A DNA stretch of 64,000 bases from Mycoplasma sp. 'Moose RK' (GCF_015708155.1 NZ_JADDYD010000001.1:680001-744000); one strand, 5' to 3'; shown: positions 51,708-61,794, numbered from the stretch's first letter. Notes: generated from the sequence alone by a model not told the origin. Made by a program: numbers and translations.

Positions 51708-52571
51708 TTAAGATAAAATAACATTAAGCCTGACTAAAAAAGCTGATTTTTGCAAATTAAAATTCTCATTGGACTTAATGGATTCAAGAAACTTTTGGCA
51801 TATCAAGATCATTTTTGTTCAAATTTTATAATTTATTGACAAAATTTTGCTTTTTTGAAAATTTTTTGGCAAATTTTTCAAATTTCTTGAAAAAATTGCT
51901 TTAATGTAAAAAATTAAAATTTGAACAAAAATGATCGCATTTTCCTTACTAATTAGTTGATTTAAAAACAGCAAAAATTCAAATCTATTTTTAAAAATAT
52001 TACTAAAAAGTAACTCAAATTTATCCAAATCCGCAGTTTGAATTTTTGAAATTGCTTCTTTTGCCTCTTCAAAATTTGTAAAAATTTCAGCATAAAGAAA
52101 ATTATAACGGTTTTCACGTCATGAATTAAGTTTTTTTTCAAGCCGATTAGTCTGATCAAATTCATTGAAACTGAAAATTTGGCATCTTGATGCAATTGTT
52201 GGTAAAATTAAATTTTTATTTTTGGCAGTTAACAAAAAATAACTGGAATTAGGTGGTTCCTCAAGGACTTTTAGGATCGAATTTAGCAGAAAGATGTTTG
52301 CTTTTTCAACATTTTTTAACACAAAAATTCGCAAATCACACTCCGAAATTGAACTATAATATAATTTATTAATCTCCTCCACAAATTCAGATTTTGAAAT
52401 GCTTTTATCTAAAATATCAAGTTGGTAAATTTCGTATTTTTTTTCAAATAATTGACTAAATTCAATAATTTTTTGATCAATTATTTCTGAATAATGTGAA
52501 ATAAGCAAAATAGCATGAGGAATTTTTTGATTTTTTGACAAATTATCGAGAAAAAGATTTCAATTTTTCAT
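51708..52571 (-). CDS. holB: DNA polymerase III subunit delta' (HolB)
   Basis: Clamp-loader subunit without ATPase activity. The 287-residue frame has KNQKIPHAILLIS near the start and SILKVLEEPPNSSYFLLTAKN and TIASRCQIFSF, the delta' signature. Its end depends on reading TGA at 51819-51821 as Trp; the stop is TAA at 51708. The last 75 residues contain a 22-bp inverted repeat at 51807-51936 (see repeat entry) and look compositionally unlike the rest. ATG 52571 overlaps tmk by 29 bases. Confidence 0.85.
51807..51936. repeat. 130-bp element bounded by 22-bp perfect inverted repeats, inside holB
   Basis: GATCATTTTTGTTCAAATTT (first 20 bases at 51807) and its exact inverse ending at 51936 form 22-base arms around 86 bases. 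No target duplication is clear. It could be a miniature inverted-repeat element in the 3' end of holB or an mRNA fold. Confidence 0.65.
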
Positions 52572-53196
52572 TATTTTTATAAAAATCCTCAAAAATCATA
52601 ATTACTTGAGCTAGAACTTCATTTCAATCCATGTTAGCGTTAATTTCAAAAAAATTTTGCCTAGATTTGGCTAAATATTGATACCCTTGAATCACTCTTT
52701 TGTAAAAATTTTCATCATGAGTTTCAAGACGATCTTTTTGTTTTTTTCGAGAAATGGTCATTCTTTCAACAGATTTTTTAAATTCTACATCCAAGAAAAA
52801 AGTAATATCAGGTTTGATATTCTCTGAAACTATGTTATTTAAATCCTCAACAAGATTAATGTCTAAATTGCCGCCAAAACCTTGATAGGCGATTGAAGAA
52901 TCAATAAAACGGTCACAAACCACAATTTTTCCTGATTCAAGTGAAGGCCAAATTAGCTTTTCAAGGTGGATTCTTCTTGAGGTCGCAAACAAAAGCATTT
53001 CAACATAAGGGCTAATTTGGTTCTTTTTATTAAGTAAAAATTCCCTGATTTCCTGCGCTTCTCTAAGATTTTTCCCTCCTGGCTCAAAAGTTAAAACAAT
53101 TTCCTTTTGGGGGAATTTTATTGCCAAATATTTAACAAAATATTTCGAAATTGTTGATTTACCACTAGCGTCAATGCCTTCAAAAGTTATAAACAT
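52543..53196 (-). CDS. tmk: Thymidylate kinase
   Basis: Phosphorylates dTMP. The 217 residues show the P-loop FEGIDASGKST, the DR-containing VCDRFIDSSIAYQG and LID region. The frame passes a TGA-Trp (52624-52626) and ends in TAA at 52543. Start ATG at 53196 directly follows the recR stop. It overlaps holB. Confidence 0.95.
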
Positions 53197-53199
53197 ATT

Positions 53200-53784
53200 C
53201 TAATTTTCCACTTTCTGTCGATTTTTGAGAGCCTGATCCAGGGTTAAACTATCAACATAGTCGATCGTGGCGCCAAAAGGGACACCAATTGCTAATTTTG
53301 TGATTTTTTTACCAGTAAAAAATGGATGTTTTGCAAGAAAGTTTGTAAGAATTAACCCATCAATTGTCGATGAAAAAGCAAGGATTATTTCTGATTGATC
53401 ACTCACAAAACTAGCTAATTTTTTGACACGTTCATCAAGTTTTTCAAGGTTTTTTTTGTCGTATTTTCCAAAAACAAAATATTTTCCATCAAATTTTCCT
53501 GATTCTTCAAATTTAGTGACAATATCTGAATGTTCAACCACCAGAATTTTCAAAGAACGCTGTGAATTCAGGCACATTTTGCAAATAAGATTTGAATTTA
53601 AATAACCACATTTTTCACAATAATGGGTGTTTTTTTTAAATTCGCGAATCAAATTTAGAAAATTTTCAATTTCTTCCATTGGAGTTTCGATCAAAAAAAA
53701 CAGGATTTTCATTGCCTGTTTTTTGGAAATTCCAGGAACTTTTTTTAGCTGTTCTATAAGATTTTCAAGATCTTCGTTGTTCAT
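53200..53784 (-). CDS. recR: Recombination protein RecR
   Basis: RecFOR partner of 194 residues. HhH region GISKKQAMKILFFL, zinc site CEKCGYLNSNLICKMC, then a Toprim domain (ILVVEHSDIVTKFE to LAIGVPFGATIDYVD). It is adjacent to ybaB, its common neighbour. Stop TAG is three bases from the tmk start. Confidence 0.93.
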   Translation of the reverse strand: MNNEDLENLIEQLKKVPGISKKQAMKILFFLIETPMEEIENFLNLIREFKKNTHYCEKCGYLNSNLICKMCLNSQRSLKILVVEHSDIVTKFEESGKFDGKYFVFGKYDKKNLEKLDERVKKLASFVSDQSEIILAFSSTIDGLILTNFLAKHPFFTGKKITKLAIGVPFGATIDYVDSLTLDQALKNRQKVEN

Positions 53785-53787
53785 AAT

Positions 53788-54075
53788 TTAATTCAAATTT
53801 GTTGGATTTACGGGAACTAATTCTTCATTTTTTTCTTTAATTTTCAACAAAGATTGATTCAAGGTGATTGTAATTAAGTCTTCGAGAGTTTCAACATCGT
53901 CTTGATCAATTAAAATAGGGTTAATTTTTAACTTTTTAATCTCAAATCCGCCGGAAATTGTTACTGAAATTCCTTGACTGTTAAAATCAAAATCAGTATT
54001 TTCAAGCTCTTTTTTCTTTTGTTCTTGATCTTTTTGCATTTTTTGTGCTTCTTTTAATAATTTTTGAAAATTCAT
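53788..54075 (-). CDS. ybaB: Nucleoid-associated protein YbaB/EbfC
   Basis: A 95-residue DNA-binding protein: N-terminal helix (LLKEAQKMQKDQEQKKKELE) and beta-rich core (GISVTISGGFEIKKLKINP). It begins at ATG 54075 behind GGAGGG. Four bases separate its stop from recR, and the dnaX-ybaB-recR order is common. Confidence 0.9.
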   Translation of the reverse strand: MNFQKLLKEAQKMQKDQEQKKKELENTDFDFNSQGISVTISGGFEIKKLKINPILIDQDDVETLEDLITITLNQSLLKIKEKNEELVPVNPTNLN

Positions 54076-54135
54076 TTTTCCCTCCAAATTTTAATGTAAA
54101 TTATAAATATTTTACATGAAAAAAGTTGGTAAACC

Positions 54136-56289
54136 TTATTTGGCTAAACTAAGTTTTTCAAGATCTTCTTCAGTAAAATTTTTGCCTTTCAAATTTGGCA
54201 AAGGCTTCGGTTCAATTTTTTTTCCTGCTTTCGAAAGTTCAGATTTTTTTTCTTTTGCCTTATTAAAAAGCTCTTTGCTAATGGCATAAAAATGCATTTG
54301 TTTGCCAAAAATCAAGGAAATCAAATAATGTGCATCAATGTTTTTTTTTGCAATTTCAATTAAAAAACTTTCATATTCTTTTTTTAGAGTGTAAAGACAA
54401 ATCATGTTTGTATCAAGTGCAAAAATTATTGAATGCTTGAAAACACTAATTATTTGCATGAATTTTGAGTCAAATTCATAAGAAATCATGTTATTTTTTC
54501 ACTCTTCTTTCATTTTTTCATACAAACCTGGATTTTTTTTTTTAAACCTACGATCCAAAAGTGCAAGATTTATAACTTGCTCAACATTTAAATAGTCGTT
54601 AATTATGGAATTTTTGTTATCAACATAGTCAAATTCTGAAAAATTTTCTGGCGAATTTCCCTGGAATTCTATTTTTTCATTTAAGTTGGTTTTAGTTTCT
54701 TTATTAAATTTTTGTTTTGAAAAAGTTGATTTGACAAGGTTGAAAATATTCAATGAATTCAGACTGTTTTTCGGTTGAGTTTTTTTTTGAGAATCCAAGT
54801 TTAAATCGTGATTTTCAGACAATTTTTCAGGAGCCAAATTGGCAAAAGACTCATGTTTTACGACATCTTTTGAGTTTGGATTGCTATCAAAATTATTTTC
54901 ATTTAATTTTTGAAAAATAAAAGGATTTTGATTTTTTTTCTCATTTTGCACTAAAAAATCAGGTTTTTTTTCAACTTTTTCTAAATTTTCATTGACTGGA
55001 ATTTCCTTAATTTGCGATCTAAAATTGAAATTTTTTTCAATCCCAGCTTCAAGTTTAAGTCTCTGAAGTCGATCTTCTATTTTTTGAAAACTAGTAATAT
55101 TTTCTTGGGTTTTTTCGTAATTTTTAATCACTATTTGTTTAGAATTTTGCTCAACGACTTCATCTTTTTGCGAATTTTGGACTGTAAAAATTGGGTCATT
55201 TTTGAATTCGACCTGTGTTTCCGCCAATATTTTCATTGCAAAAATTTCAAGCGCTAAACTTTGTGATTCATTTGCATCAAAATCTTTTAAATTTGTAAAA
55301 GCAATTTGCAAAAATTTGTAAGCAAATTCACGATTAATTTTTATTTTATTTAATTCAGCAACGCTGAAAATTTCAAGTAATTCAACGCTTTGAGTTGATT
55401 TTCAAAAAATTCATTCCTTTACTAAATTAATCAATGATTCTAAAAACAAGCGGTAATTTTTATTTTCTGAAAAAATTTTTTGTAAAATTGCAAAAGAAGT
55501 TTTTGATTCTCCAGCAAAAAGTGCATTAGTAAAATCGACTAATTTTTCCTTTGTGGTTAGACCAAAAAGCTCGTTAATACTGGCTTGATTTAGAATTCCA
55601 TTGCCAAAAGTGACAACTTGCTCTAAAATAGAAATTGCATCGCGGAGACTGCCTTTGCTTAATGAAAAAATTGATTTTAGGGCATTTTTTTCATAATCAA
55701 TTTCTTCATTTTTAAGAATAAATTCCAGCCTTTGACAAACTTCTTCTTCATTTAGTGTTAAAAAATTATAACGCTGAACACGTGAAAGGATTGTCAAAGG
55801 AATTTTGTGAACTTCGGTAGTCGCTAAAATGAAAATTACATGGCTTGGTGGCTCTTCCAAAGTTTTCAAAAAGGCATTGAAAGCAGAAGATGAAAGCATG
55901 TGGACCTCGTCCAAAATGTAAATTTTAAACTTTCCAACTTGTGGTAAATTAACAATATTTTCACTAATTTCCCTGATTTCACGGACTCCATTGTGTGAAG
56001 CGGCGTCCATTTCAATAATGTCAAGCGAGGTATTGATATTTTGAATACAAAGTTTGCAAGGCTCTAAAACATCTGATTTGTGAGCGCAATTTATTGTGTT
56101 TGCAAAAATTTTTGCAAGTGATGTTTTTCCGGTTCCTCTAGGCCCAGAAAACAAATAAGCATGAAAGAAATTCCCTGATTTCACGATGTTTTTTAGACTT
56201 TCGACAAGGTATTTTTGGCCAACGACATCGCTAAATTTTGTTGGGCGATACTTTCGATATCAAGCAACATAATTCATCTTTCCTTGCAT
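54136..56289 (-). CDS. dnaX: DNA polymerase III subunit gamma/tau
   Basis: Clamp-loader ATPase of 717 residues. The first 16 residues are standard (VAWYRKYRPTKFSDVVGQ). Walker A GPRGTGKTS, the zinc cluster C-x8-C-x2-C, Walker B ILDEVHM and sensor 1 TTEVHKIPLTILSRVQ follow. Beyond 370 a long Lys/Asn/Glu-rich tail with a final 120-residue domain is the tau part. I chose ATG 56289 because a near-perfect AAGGAG stands four bases upstream; an in-frame ATG at 56277 is possible. A16 (56302-56317 as T16) lies just before that site. Confidence 0.95.
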
Positions 56290-56301
56290 AAATCTCCTTG
56301 A

Positions 56302-56317
56302 TTTTTTTTTTTTTTTT
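56302..56317. repeat. T16 homopolymer (A16 upstream of the dnaX ribosome binding site)
   Basis: On the minus strand, sixteen A residues are followed by TC and the AAGGAG of dnaX. It lies in the divergent region between dnaX and the lplA run. Confidence 0.9.
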
Positions 56318-56418
56318 GAACAAAAAAGTCTAAAACACGCTTAAAAAATACTTTACAATCTTGCAAAAGTAGAAAAAATTTACACCAAAATTGCAAAACT
56401 AAATGAAAACAAATAGTT

Positions 56419-56424
56419 TATAAT
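56419..56424 (+). promoter_or_regulatory. -10 box of the unknown gene-lplA-hydrolase transcript
   Basis: AGTTTATAATATTATAAA, with GAGGTAAATAA downstream; it lies 60 bases before the ATG at 56484. Confidence 0.5.
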
Positions 56425-56483
56425 ATTATAAATTATAACTAAAATTTTAGAGGTAAATAATTTCTTCAAGAAATTTCTAAGCG

Positions 56484-56801
56484 ATGGAAAAACAAAAATT
56501 ACAAACCAAAAATTCCAATGAACTGAGTTTATCTTTTGATTTCCAAATTCTTAATTATGAATTTCGCCAAATTGATATTAAAATCAATGGTCTTTTGACA
56601 AAATTAGATTATAATCCCAACTATTTTTATTGATTTGTTGAAGATTTAATTCTATTTTTGGCAAAAAATCGTTACGCATTGCGCTGAGATTATGAGAAAG
56701 TGAAAATTTTTAACCTTGAAGTTCTTCAATTAGGCGAAAATCTTAATGATTTTAAGAAAAAATTTAGTTCGATCACAAATTTTGATTTAGAATATAATTA
56801 A
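56484..56801 (+). CDS. Small protein of unknown function, 105 aa
   Basis: An intact frame with three TGA-Trp codons starts at ATG and ends in TAA, 12 bases before the lplA ATG. Composition is normal: alternating hydrophobic residues in SFDFQILNYEFRQIDIKIN and an aromatic patch with NPNYFYWFVEDLILFL. I do not recognise the family. Its position as first gene of the lplA run suggests joint transcription. The start is chosen because it is the only ATG of the frame upstream, although no ribosome binding site is close. Confidence 0.65.
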
Positions 56802-56813
56802 TTTTGGAGAACA

Positions 56814-57812
56814 ATGAAAATTTACACTACACAAAAAACAAGCCCTTTTTACACGCTGATTTGTGAGGAAGTGATGTTAAAAGATGACAAAAATCAAGAA
56901 GATATTTTGTATTTTTACCAGCATGATAATGCCATAATTATTGGAAAAAATCAAAATATTTATGAAGAAATCAAGCTTGAAGAGGTTGAAAAAGAGAAAA
57001 TTGAAGTTTACCGTCGATTATCAGGTGGTGGCGCTGTTTACCATGATTTAGGGAACATCAATTTTTCTTTTATTACAAAAAAAGGCAATCACAGTTACCA
57101 AAAATTCTTGACTCCGGTAATCGAATTTTTCGAAACTCTTGGTTTGAAAGCCGAATTTAAAGGTCGAAATGATTTAATTGTTAACGGCGGCAAGGTTTCT
57201 GGGAATGCACAAATTATTTACAAAGACAGAATTGTTCACCACGGAACAATTCTGTTCAACGCGAACTTGACAAAATTGGGTCAAGTTCTTAAACCAAATA
57301 AATTAAAAATTGAATCAAAAGGGATAAAATCGATTCGGCAACGAGTTACAAATATTTTGCATGAAATTGATGAACAAATGAAAAATAGTGAATTTATATT
57401 TCAACTTATTTCATTTTTTGAAAAAAAATACGACAGCAAAGCAATTGATATTGAAAAATATTTTTCAAATGGAATTTCAGAAAATTTGGAATTTCAGAAA
57501 TTAGCTAAACTCCGGAAATCAAAAGATTGAATTTATGGCACAAATCCACATTTCACCTATGAAAATATGAACAAAACTAGTGCCGGAATTTTGAAAGTTC
57601 TTGCAAATGTTGAAAAAAATTTAATTGTAAAAATTAAATTTGAAGGTGACTTTTTGTCGCAAAGGCAAGTTGAAGAAATTGAACTTTTACTAGAAAATAA
57701 AGAATTTAATCCGCAAATAATTGCTGAAGAATTACGAAAAATTCATGATTTAGAAGAATATTTTGGCGCAATTCCTATATCGGAAATTTTGTCAACAATT
57801 TTTGGAAACTAA
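56814..57812 (+). CDS. lplA: Lipoate-protein ligase A
   Basis: Attaches scavenged lipoate (or lipoyl-AMP) to E2 or H proteins of dehydrogenase complexes. The 332 residues include RRLSGGGAVYHDLGNINFSF, the lysine in GGKVSGNAQ, and a C-terminal domain from about residue 250. ATG follows TGGAGAAC. TGA-Trp at the domain boundary. It shares the run with an alpha/beta hydrolase. Confidence 0.93.
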
Positions 57813-57819
57813 TTAAAAA

Positions 57820-58632
57820 ATGCAACTAACAGCAAAAATTCCAATTGAAAATGAAGAAATTTTCTACTTCATTGAAGAAAATAATCGTCCAAAAGTCTTG
57901 TTTTTACATGGTTTTAACTCAAATCAAAATTTTATTTTTCAATTAAAAAATAAAAAAGACCGAAAATATGATATTGTTGCTGTTGATTTTCCAGGTTGTG
58001 GGCTAAGTTCACAAAATGAAGAAATTACTGTTGAAAAATATCAAGATATAATTGCAAAATTTATCAAAATACTTGATATTGATATCAGCTTGACAGTGGG
58101 GCATTCGCTCGGCTGCGTGATAACCTTATTTTTGTTAAAAGAAGGCTTAACAAAAAAGGCAATTTTAGTTGCGCCACTAAATCCTTATATTTTTCAAGCT
58201 GTTTTTAAAAATCTTATCAAAAATTTGAACATTTGATTGCTTCCAAAAACTTTGGAGGATGCAAAAAACTGTCTAAAAAACTTAGTTTTTAGTGATAAAT
58301 TAAATTTTCGAAGTGATTTGCAAAAAAATGCGATTAATTTTTTAAAATTAGTCAATAAAAAACGTGTTTTTTTAAAAAAAATTGTTACAAGTCAGATTCT
58401 TAATCCAGATTGACACCGAAGAATTTTGCTGCCACTTTTTCAACAGCAAAATGATTTTTTGATAATTGGTGCTGCAAATGATAATTTTGTTCCGATTACA
58501 AGTTTAGAAAAAATTTCAGAAAAATTTAAGAAAAAACTTATAACAATTAATGATTGCGGTCATGCAGTTTTTTTTGAAAAAAGTGAGGAAATCAATATTG
58601 AAATTGAAAAAATGTTGGAAATAAATCTGTAA
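57820..58632 (+). CDS. Alpha/beta hydrolase
   Basis: Alpha/beta-fold hydrolase of 270 residues. FLHGFNSNQNF, the nucleophile elbow GHSLGC at about residue 94, Asp in GAANDNFVP and His in NDCGHAVFF form the triad. It starts seven bases after the lplA stop, with no ribosome binding site of its own. The substrate is unknown. It is a distant relative of the hydrolase at 31662-32444. Confidence 0.85.
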
Positions 58633-58845
58633 TTTTGAACTTTTATTTGTTTTGTTCCTGAAACACAATTTTAAACTAATTTTACCCAAATATACATGGA
58701 AAATGGTGGGCTTAGTGTGGAAAATTTGGCCAATTTTCCTAAATTTTTCCATTTTTTTTATATATCTATTTTGAAATCCTGAAATTTAAAATATACCCTA
58801 AATTCTGTATTTTAAATTAATTTTCAATCTGGAAATACTAGAAAT
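58633..58845. other. AT-rich convergent intergenic region
   Basis: I see no gene here. The stretch TTTACCCAAATATACATGG at 58682 vaguely recalls the dispersed element of 22397/39094/63766, but with mixed orientation, so I do not count it as a copy. Confidence 0.4.
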
Positions 58846-59670
58846 TTATTCATCTGGATTTTGACATTTAGGACAAAAATAAGTTCCTCTGCCGGCAACG
58901 ACTATCTTCAAAATTTTAGTTTTGCATCTTTGACAAGGAAAATTTTTCTTTGTATGAACCTTCAAAAAATTTTGAAATTTTCCCTCTTTTGCGTTCAAAG
59001 ATGTATAAGAACTGATACTGGAACCACCAAGTTCTATTGATTTTTGCAAAATTTCCTTGCTAAACTCAATAATTTGCTCTGTTAATTTTTTTGAAATCGA
59101 ATTTGCTTTTTTTCCAGGAAATATTTTTGCAGCAAAACAAACCTCATCTGCATAAATATTCCCAAGGCCACTGATTATTTTTTGATCAAGCAAAACCGCT
59201 TTAATCGAACGATTTGACCTTGAAATTTTTTGCCAAAAAATTTCAAGGTCAATTAAAAAAGGATCAGGCGCCAAATCAACAAGTGGTTTTGTTGCAAATA
59301 AATTATCATTTTGCCGAATCATGAAAGTTCCAAATTTACGGCTATCATTGTAATTAAGAACAAAATTATCGGAAAAAATGAAAGAAATATAGTCAAATTT
59401 TTCCCATTTTTGAGTTTTATAAGTAAAATATTTTCCATTCATACGCAAATGCGAAAGAATAACTTTTTGATTATCTAAAAAAATTAAAATATGTTTTGCT
59501 TTATTTTGAACATCAACAACAGTTGAATTTACAACCGCTTTTTGAAATTCGGGGAAGCTAATTTCCTTTATAAAGTTGGTGTCACGAGCCAAAACATTGA
59601 TAATTTTTTTACCAATTATCACTGGTTTTAGGGCGTTTACGACCGTGACAACTTCAGGCAATTCAGGCAC
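58846..59670 (-). CDS. mutM: Formamidopyrimidine-DNA glycosylase (MutM/Fpg)
   Basis: Removes oxidised purines. The start is GTG; the mature N-terminal Pro and Glu (PELPEVVT) are catalytic. The H2TH region LDQKIISGLGNIYADEVCFAAKI and the zinc finger CQRC...CPKC at the C-terminus are intact. 274 residues. Its GTG shares one base with the rpiB stop (TAGTG), so translation is coupled. Confidence 0.95.
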   Translation of the reverse strand: MPELPEVVTVVNALKPVIIGKKIINVLARDTNFIKEISFPEFQKAVVNSTVVDVQNKAKHILIFLDNQKVILSHLRMNGKYFTYKTQKWEKFDYISFIFSDNFVLNYNDSRKFGTFMIRQNDNLFATKPLVDLAPDPFLIDLEIFWQKISRSNRSIKAVLLDQKIISGLGNIYADEVCFAAKIFPGKKANSISKKLTEQIIEFSKEILQKSIELGGSSISSYTSLNAKEGKFQNFLKVHTKKNFPCQRCKTKILKIVVAGRGTYFCPKCQNPDE

Positions 59671-60104
59671 TATTTATCAAGTTCCTCAATTCGCGCTTGA
59701 TGTCTTCCCCCCTCATAGTCTGTTTCCAAAAATTTGTTAATGAAGGAAATTGTTTCATCTTTGGAATTAAATCGCGCAGAAAGTGCCAGCGCATTTGCGT
59801 TGTTATGCAATTTCGCAAGATAAGCGTCATTTTCGCTTGTAACTCTAGCGGCCCGAATGTGTTTGAAACGATTTAGGGCATACGACATTCCAAGCCCGGT
59901 TCCACAAATGCCGATCCCGACTTGATCAGGATTTTTGAGCAAAAAATCTGCCAATTTTTTACCATAAAATGCGTAGGATGTTGATTCTGAGTTGTTTGGT
60001 CCAAGATCTGAAACTACAAAACCATGTCTTTGAAGATAATCAATAACTTCCTTTTTTCTCTCAAAACCAGCGTGATCTGATACAATTGCAATTTTTTTAG
60101 CCAT
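59670..60104 (-). CDS. rpiB: Ribose-5-phosphate isomerase B
   Basis: Interconverts ribose 5-phosphate and ribulose 5-phosphate. 144 residues with the SDHAGFE start (Asp9, His10), GICGTGLGMS with the active-site Cys at residue 66, and KHIRAARVTSENDAYLAKLHNNANALALSAR, given here in part. Start ATG behind GGAGCATT. Its own TATATAAT promoter lies near 60150. It is coupled to mutM. Confidence 0.93.
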   Translation of the reverse strand: MAKKIAIVSDHAGFERKKEVIDYLQRHGFVVSDLGPNNSESTSYAFYGKKLADFLLKNPDQVGIGICGTGLGMSYALNRFKHIRAARVTSENDAYLAKLHNNANALALSARFNSKDETISFINKFLETDYEGGRHQARIEELDK

Positions 60105-60162
60105 AATGCTCCAATGATAATTTGCATTTTTTGATTAGTTTTTAATTAAATTATATAATAAG

Positions 60163-60225
60163 TTCCTACCAAAAAAATAATTTAATTTTTTGGTAGGAAA
60201 AAAAGAGACAGATAAAATTTGTCTC
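60163..60225 (-). terminator. rpsD terminator plus second hairpin before rpiB
   Basis: GAGACAAATTTTATCTGTCTC (60225-60205; 6-7 bp stem) with T7 ends rpsD on minus. A second perfect hairpin TTCCTACC/GGTAGGAA (60163-60199) lies beyond it, directly before the rpiB promoter. Confidence 0.7.
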
Positions 60226-60247
60226 TTTTTTCAAAATTTAGAAAAAA

Positions 60248-60865
60248 TTATTTACTATAAAACTCAACAATTAACGATTCTTTGATTTCTTGATTTAATT
60301 CAGAACGTTCAGGAAGTCGTGAAAAAGCAACTTTAAAATTTTGACGATCGACTTCAAGCCAAGGTGCAGGAGTTTTTTTATCAAGAGCGGATAAAATCTG
60401 CTCATTTTTACGGATTTTACCTTCCTTGCGATTTGTTAATTCAAAAAAATCACCGACTTTTAATTGAAAAGATGGAATATTCACTTTTTTGTTGTTAACT
60501 AAAAAGTGACCGTGATTTACCAATTGGCGGGCTTGGCGACGAGTTTCAGCAAAACCAGCTCGATAGACCGAATTATCTAAGCGTGATTCAAGTGCTTGAA
60601 GAAATAAAGTACCTGCGATCCCAGTCTTTTTTGATGCTTTCCGAAAAGTATTACGAAACTGTTTTTCAGAAAGTCCATACATAAAACGAGCTTTTTGCTT
60701 TTCTTGAAGGTGGACACCATAATCAGAAAGTTTTGAACGTCGTTGACCATGTTGACCAGGCGCATATTTTCTTTGTTTACCCTTGGCAAATTCTTTGCCG
60801 GTTTCCAAAATTGAAAAACCCAAACGGCGCGATTTTTTAAATACAGAACCTGTATATCGTGACAT
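60248..60865 (-). CDS. rpsD: 30S ribosomal protein S4
   Basis: Primary rRNA-binding protein of the small subunit, 205 residues. [16 protein letters not shown] starts the protein, [14 protein letters not shown] and the S4 RNA-binding domain [30 protein letters not shown] follow. The ATG at 60865 lies behind AAAAGGAG; a start six codons upstream is less likely. Preceded by a structured leader consistent with S4 autoregulation. Confidence 0.96.
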   Translation of the reverse strand: MSRYTGSVFKKSRRLGFSILETGKEFAKGKQRKYAPGQHGQRRSKLSDYGVHLQEKQKARFMYGLSEKQFRNTFRKASKKTGIAGTLFLQALESRLDNSVYRAGFAETRRQARQLVNHGHFLVNNKKVNIPSFQLKVGDFFELTNRKEGKIRKNEQILSALDKKTPAPWLEVDRQNFKVAFSRLPERSELNQEIKESLIVEFYSK

Positions 60866-60934
60866 TTTTTCTCCTTTTAACATTGATATTGCATTTTTAG
60901 ATTAAAAAGAGAAAACTAAATAGTAATTAAATCA

Positions 60935-61019
60935 CTTTTAGATCTAATGTTTTCATTTACAGCTAATTACTCACAAATCTAGGCAAATCTAAAAGCAAAT
61001 TTAACACTAATTACGCTGT
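60935..61019 (-). promoter_or_regulatory. Candidate rpsD leader with a pseudoknot
   Basis: In transcript order ACAGC-G-TAATTA (61019-61008 region), CTTTTAGAT (60995-60987), TAATTAGCTGT (60969-60959) and ATCTAAAAG (60943-60935) alternate. Stem 1 (11 bp with one bulged G) and stem 2 (9 bp) interleave as an H-type pseudoknot. S4 autoregulates translation through pseudoknots in other bacteria; the link here is inferred. Confidence 0.6.
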
Positions 61020-61040
61020 TAATTTAAAAATGCTTCTGGA

Positions 61041-61046
61041 ATTATA
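61041..61046 (-). promoter_or_regulatory. Extended -10 box of the rpsD promoter
   Basis: ATGTTATAATTCCAG on minus: TGT-TATAAT. Transcription would start about 15 bases before the pseudoknot. Confidence 0.65.
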
Positions 61047-61117
61047 ACATATTTTTACTAAATAAAAAGCATTTTGCTAAATTTTTGGGAAAATTTTCAA
61101 AATATGGTAGAATTAAC

Positions 61118-61421
61118 TTGCACAATTCAATCGCAGATATATTTTATATTTGAGGAAAGTCCGCGCTAGCACTGCCTGCGATGGTAGTAAAGTTCATGTT
61201 GGATCTAATAAATCCAAGCTTAGACGACAAGTGCCACAGAGACGAGTTTTTTTATGATTTTCATAAATAAAGGTGAAACGCGGTAAACTCCATGAGCTAG
61301 AAACCTAAATATTTGGTAAGGGAGTCCAATCAAGGGAATTGAACTGAGATTGGGAGGTTTTTAATTTTAAAAACTTAGATAAATGATTGATTGATACAGA
61401 ACGCGGCTTATTAGTGCAAAA
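61118..61421 (+). ncRNA. rnpB: RNase P RNA
   Basis: The conserved GAGGAAAGTCC (61152-61162), ACAGAGACGAG, GGTGAAACGCGGTAAACTCC (in part) and ACAGAACGCGGCTTA near the end identify the B-type RNA subunit that trims tRNA 5' leaders. P1 closes by TTGCAC with GTGCAA. The -10 TAGAAT is at 61108-61113, with an extended TGG. Confidence 0.96.
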
Positions 61422-61444
61422 CGCCATTTTGGCGTTTTTTTATA
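61419..61444 (+). terminator. Terminator of rnpB
   Basis: AACGCCA / TGGCGTT hairpin with T7 tail. Confidence 0.85.
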
Positions 61445-61649
61445 TATATGAAACTGCAGCAATTAAAACCACTGGAAATAAGAGCTTTCTGTGGATCTAA
61501 ACCTATTTGTTTTTTAAAAATTAGAGAAAACTTTTTTTCTTTTTTGAAATTACCATTGAATGGTAGGATGTTAAAATTTGTGGTTTTATTTTTTATGGTA
61601 AAACTTCAAACTTAAAAAATAAAAAGATTTAAAAATCTACTGGAGATCA

Positions 61650-61700
61650 TTCTTACATAGAAAAAGTGCTGTAATTTACAGCACTTTTTCTATGTAAGAA
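61650..61700. terminator. 24-bp perfect inverted repeat downstream of tRNA-Phe
   Basis: The two 24-base arms, TTCTTACATAGAAAAAGTGC onward, are exact complements with a three-base loop. It lies 16 bases from the CCA end of tRNA-Phe (minus) and 230 bases from rnpB. It is probably the terminator of the tRNA array, though a stem this long and perfect is unusual. Confidence 0.6.
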
Positions 61701-61716
61701 TTGATTCAGAATGATA

Positions 61717-61792
61717 TGGTGGCTCCGACAGGAATCGAACCAGTGACACACGGTGCTTCAAACCGTTGCTCTACCTACTGAGCTACAGAGCC
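61717..61792 (-). tRNA. tRNA-Phe (GAA)
   Basis: 76 bases with CCA. Anticodon arm ACGGT-TTGAAGC-ACCGT gives GAA. Confidence 0.95.
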
Positions 61793-61794
61793 GA

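Noticed and set aside
58682-58760. Possible fourth copy of the dispersed element
   Set aside because: Matches combine pieces from both strands of the core and rest mainly on AT-rich sequence.
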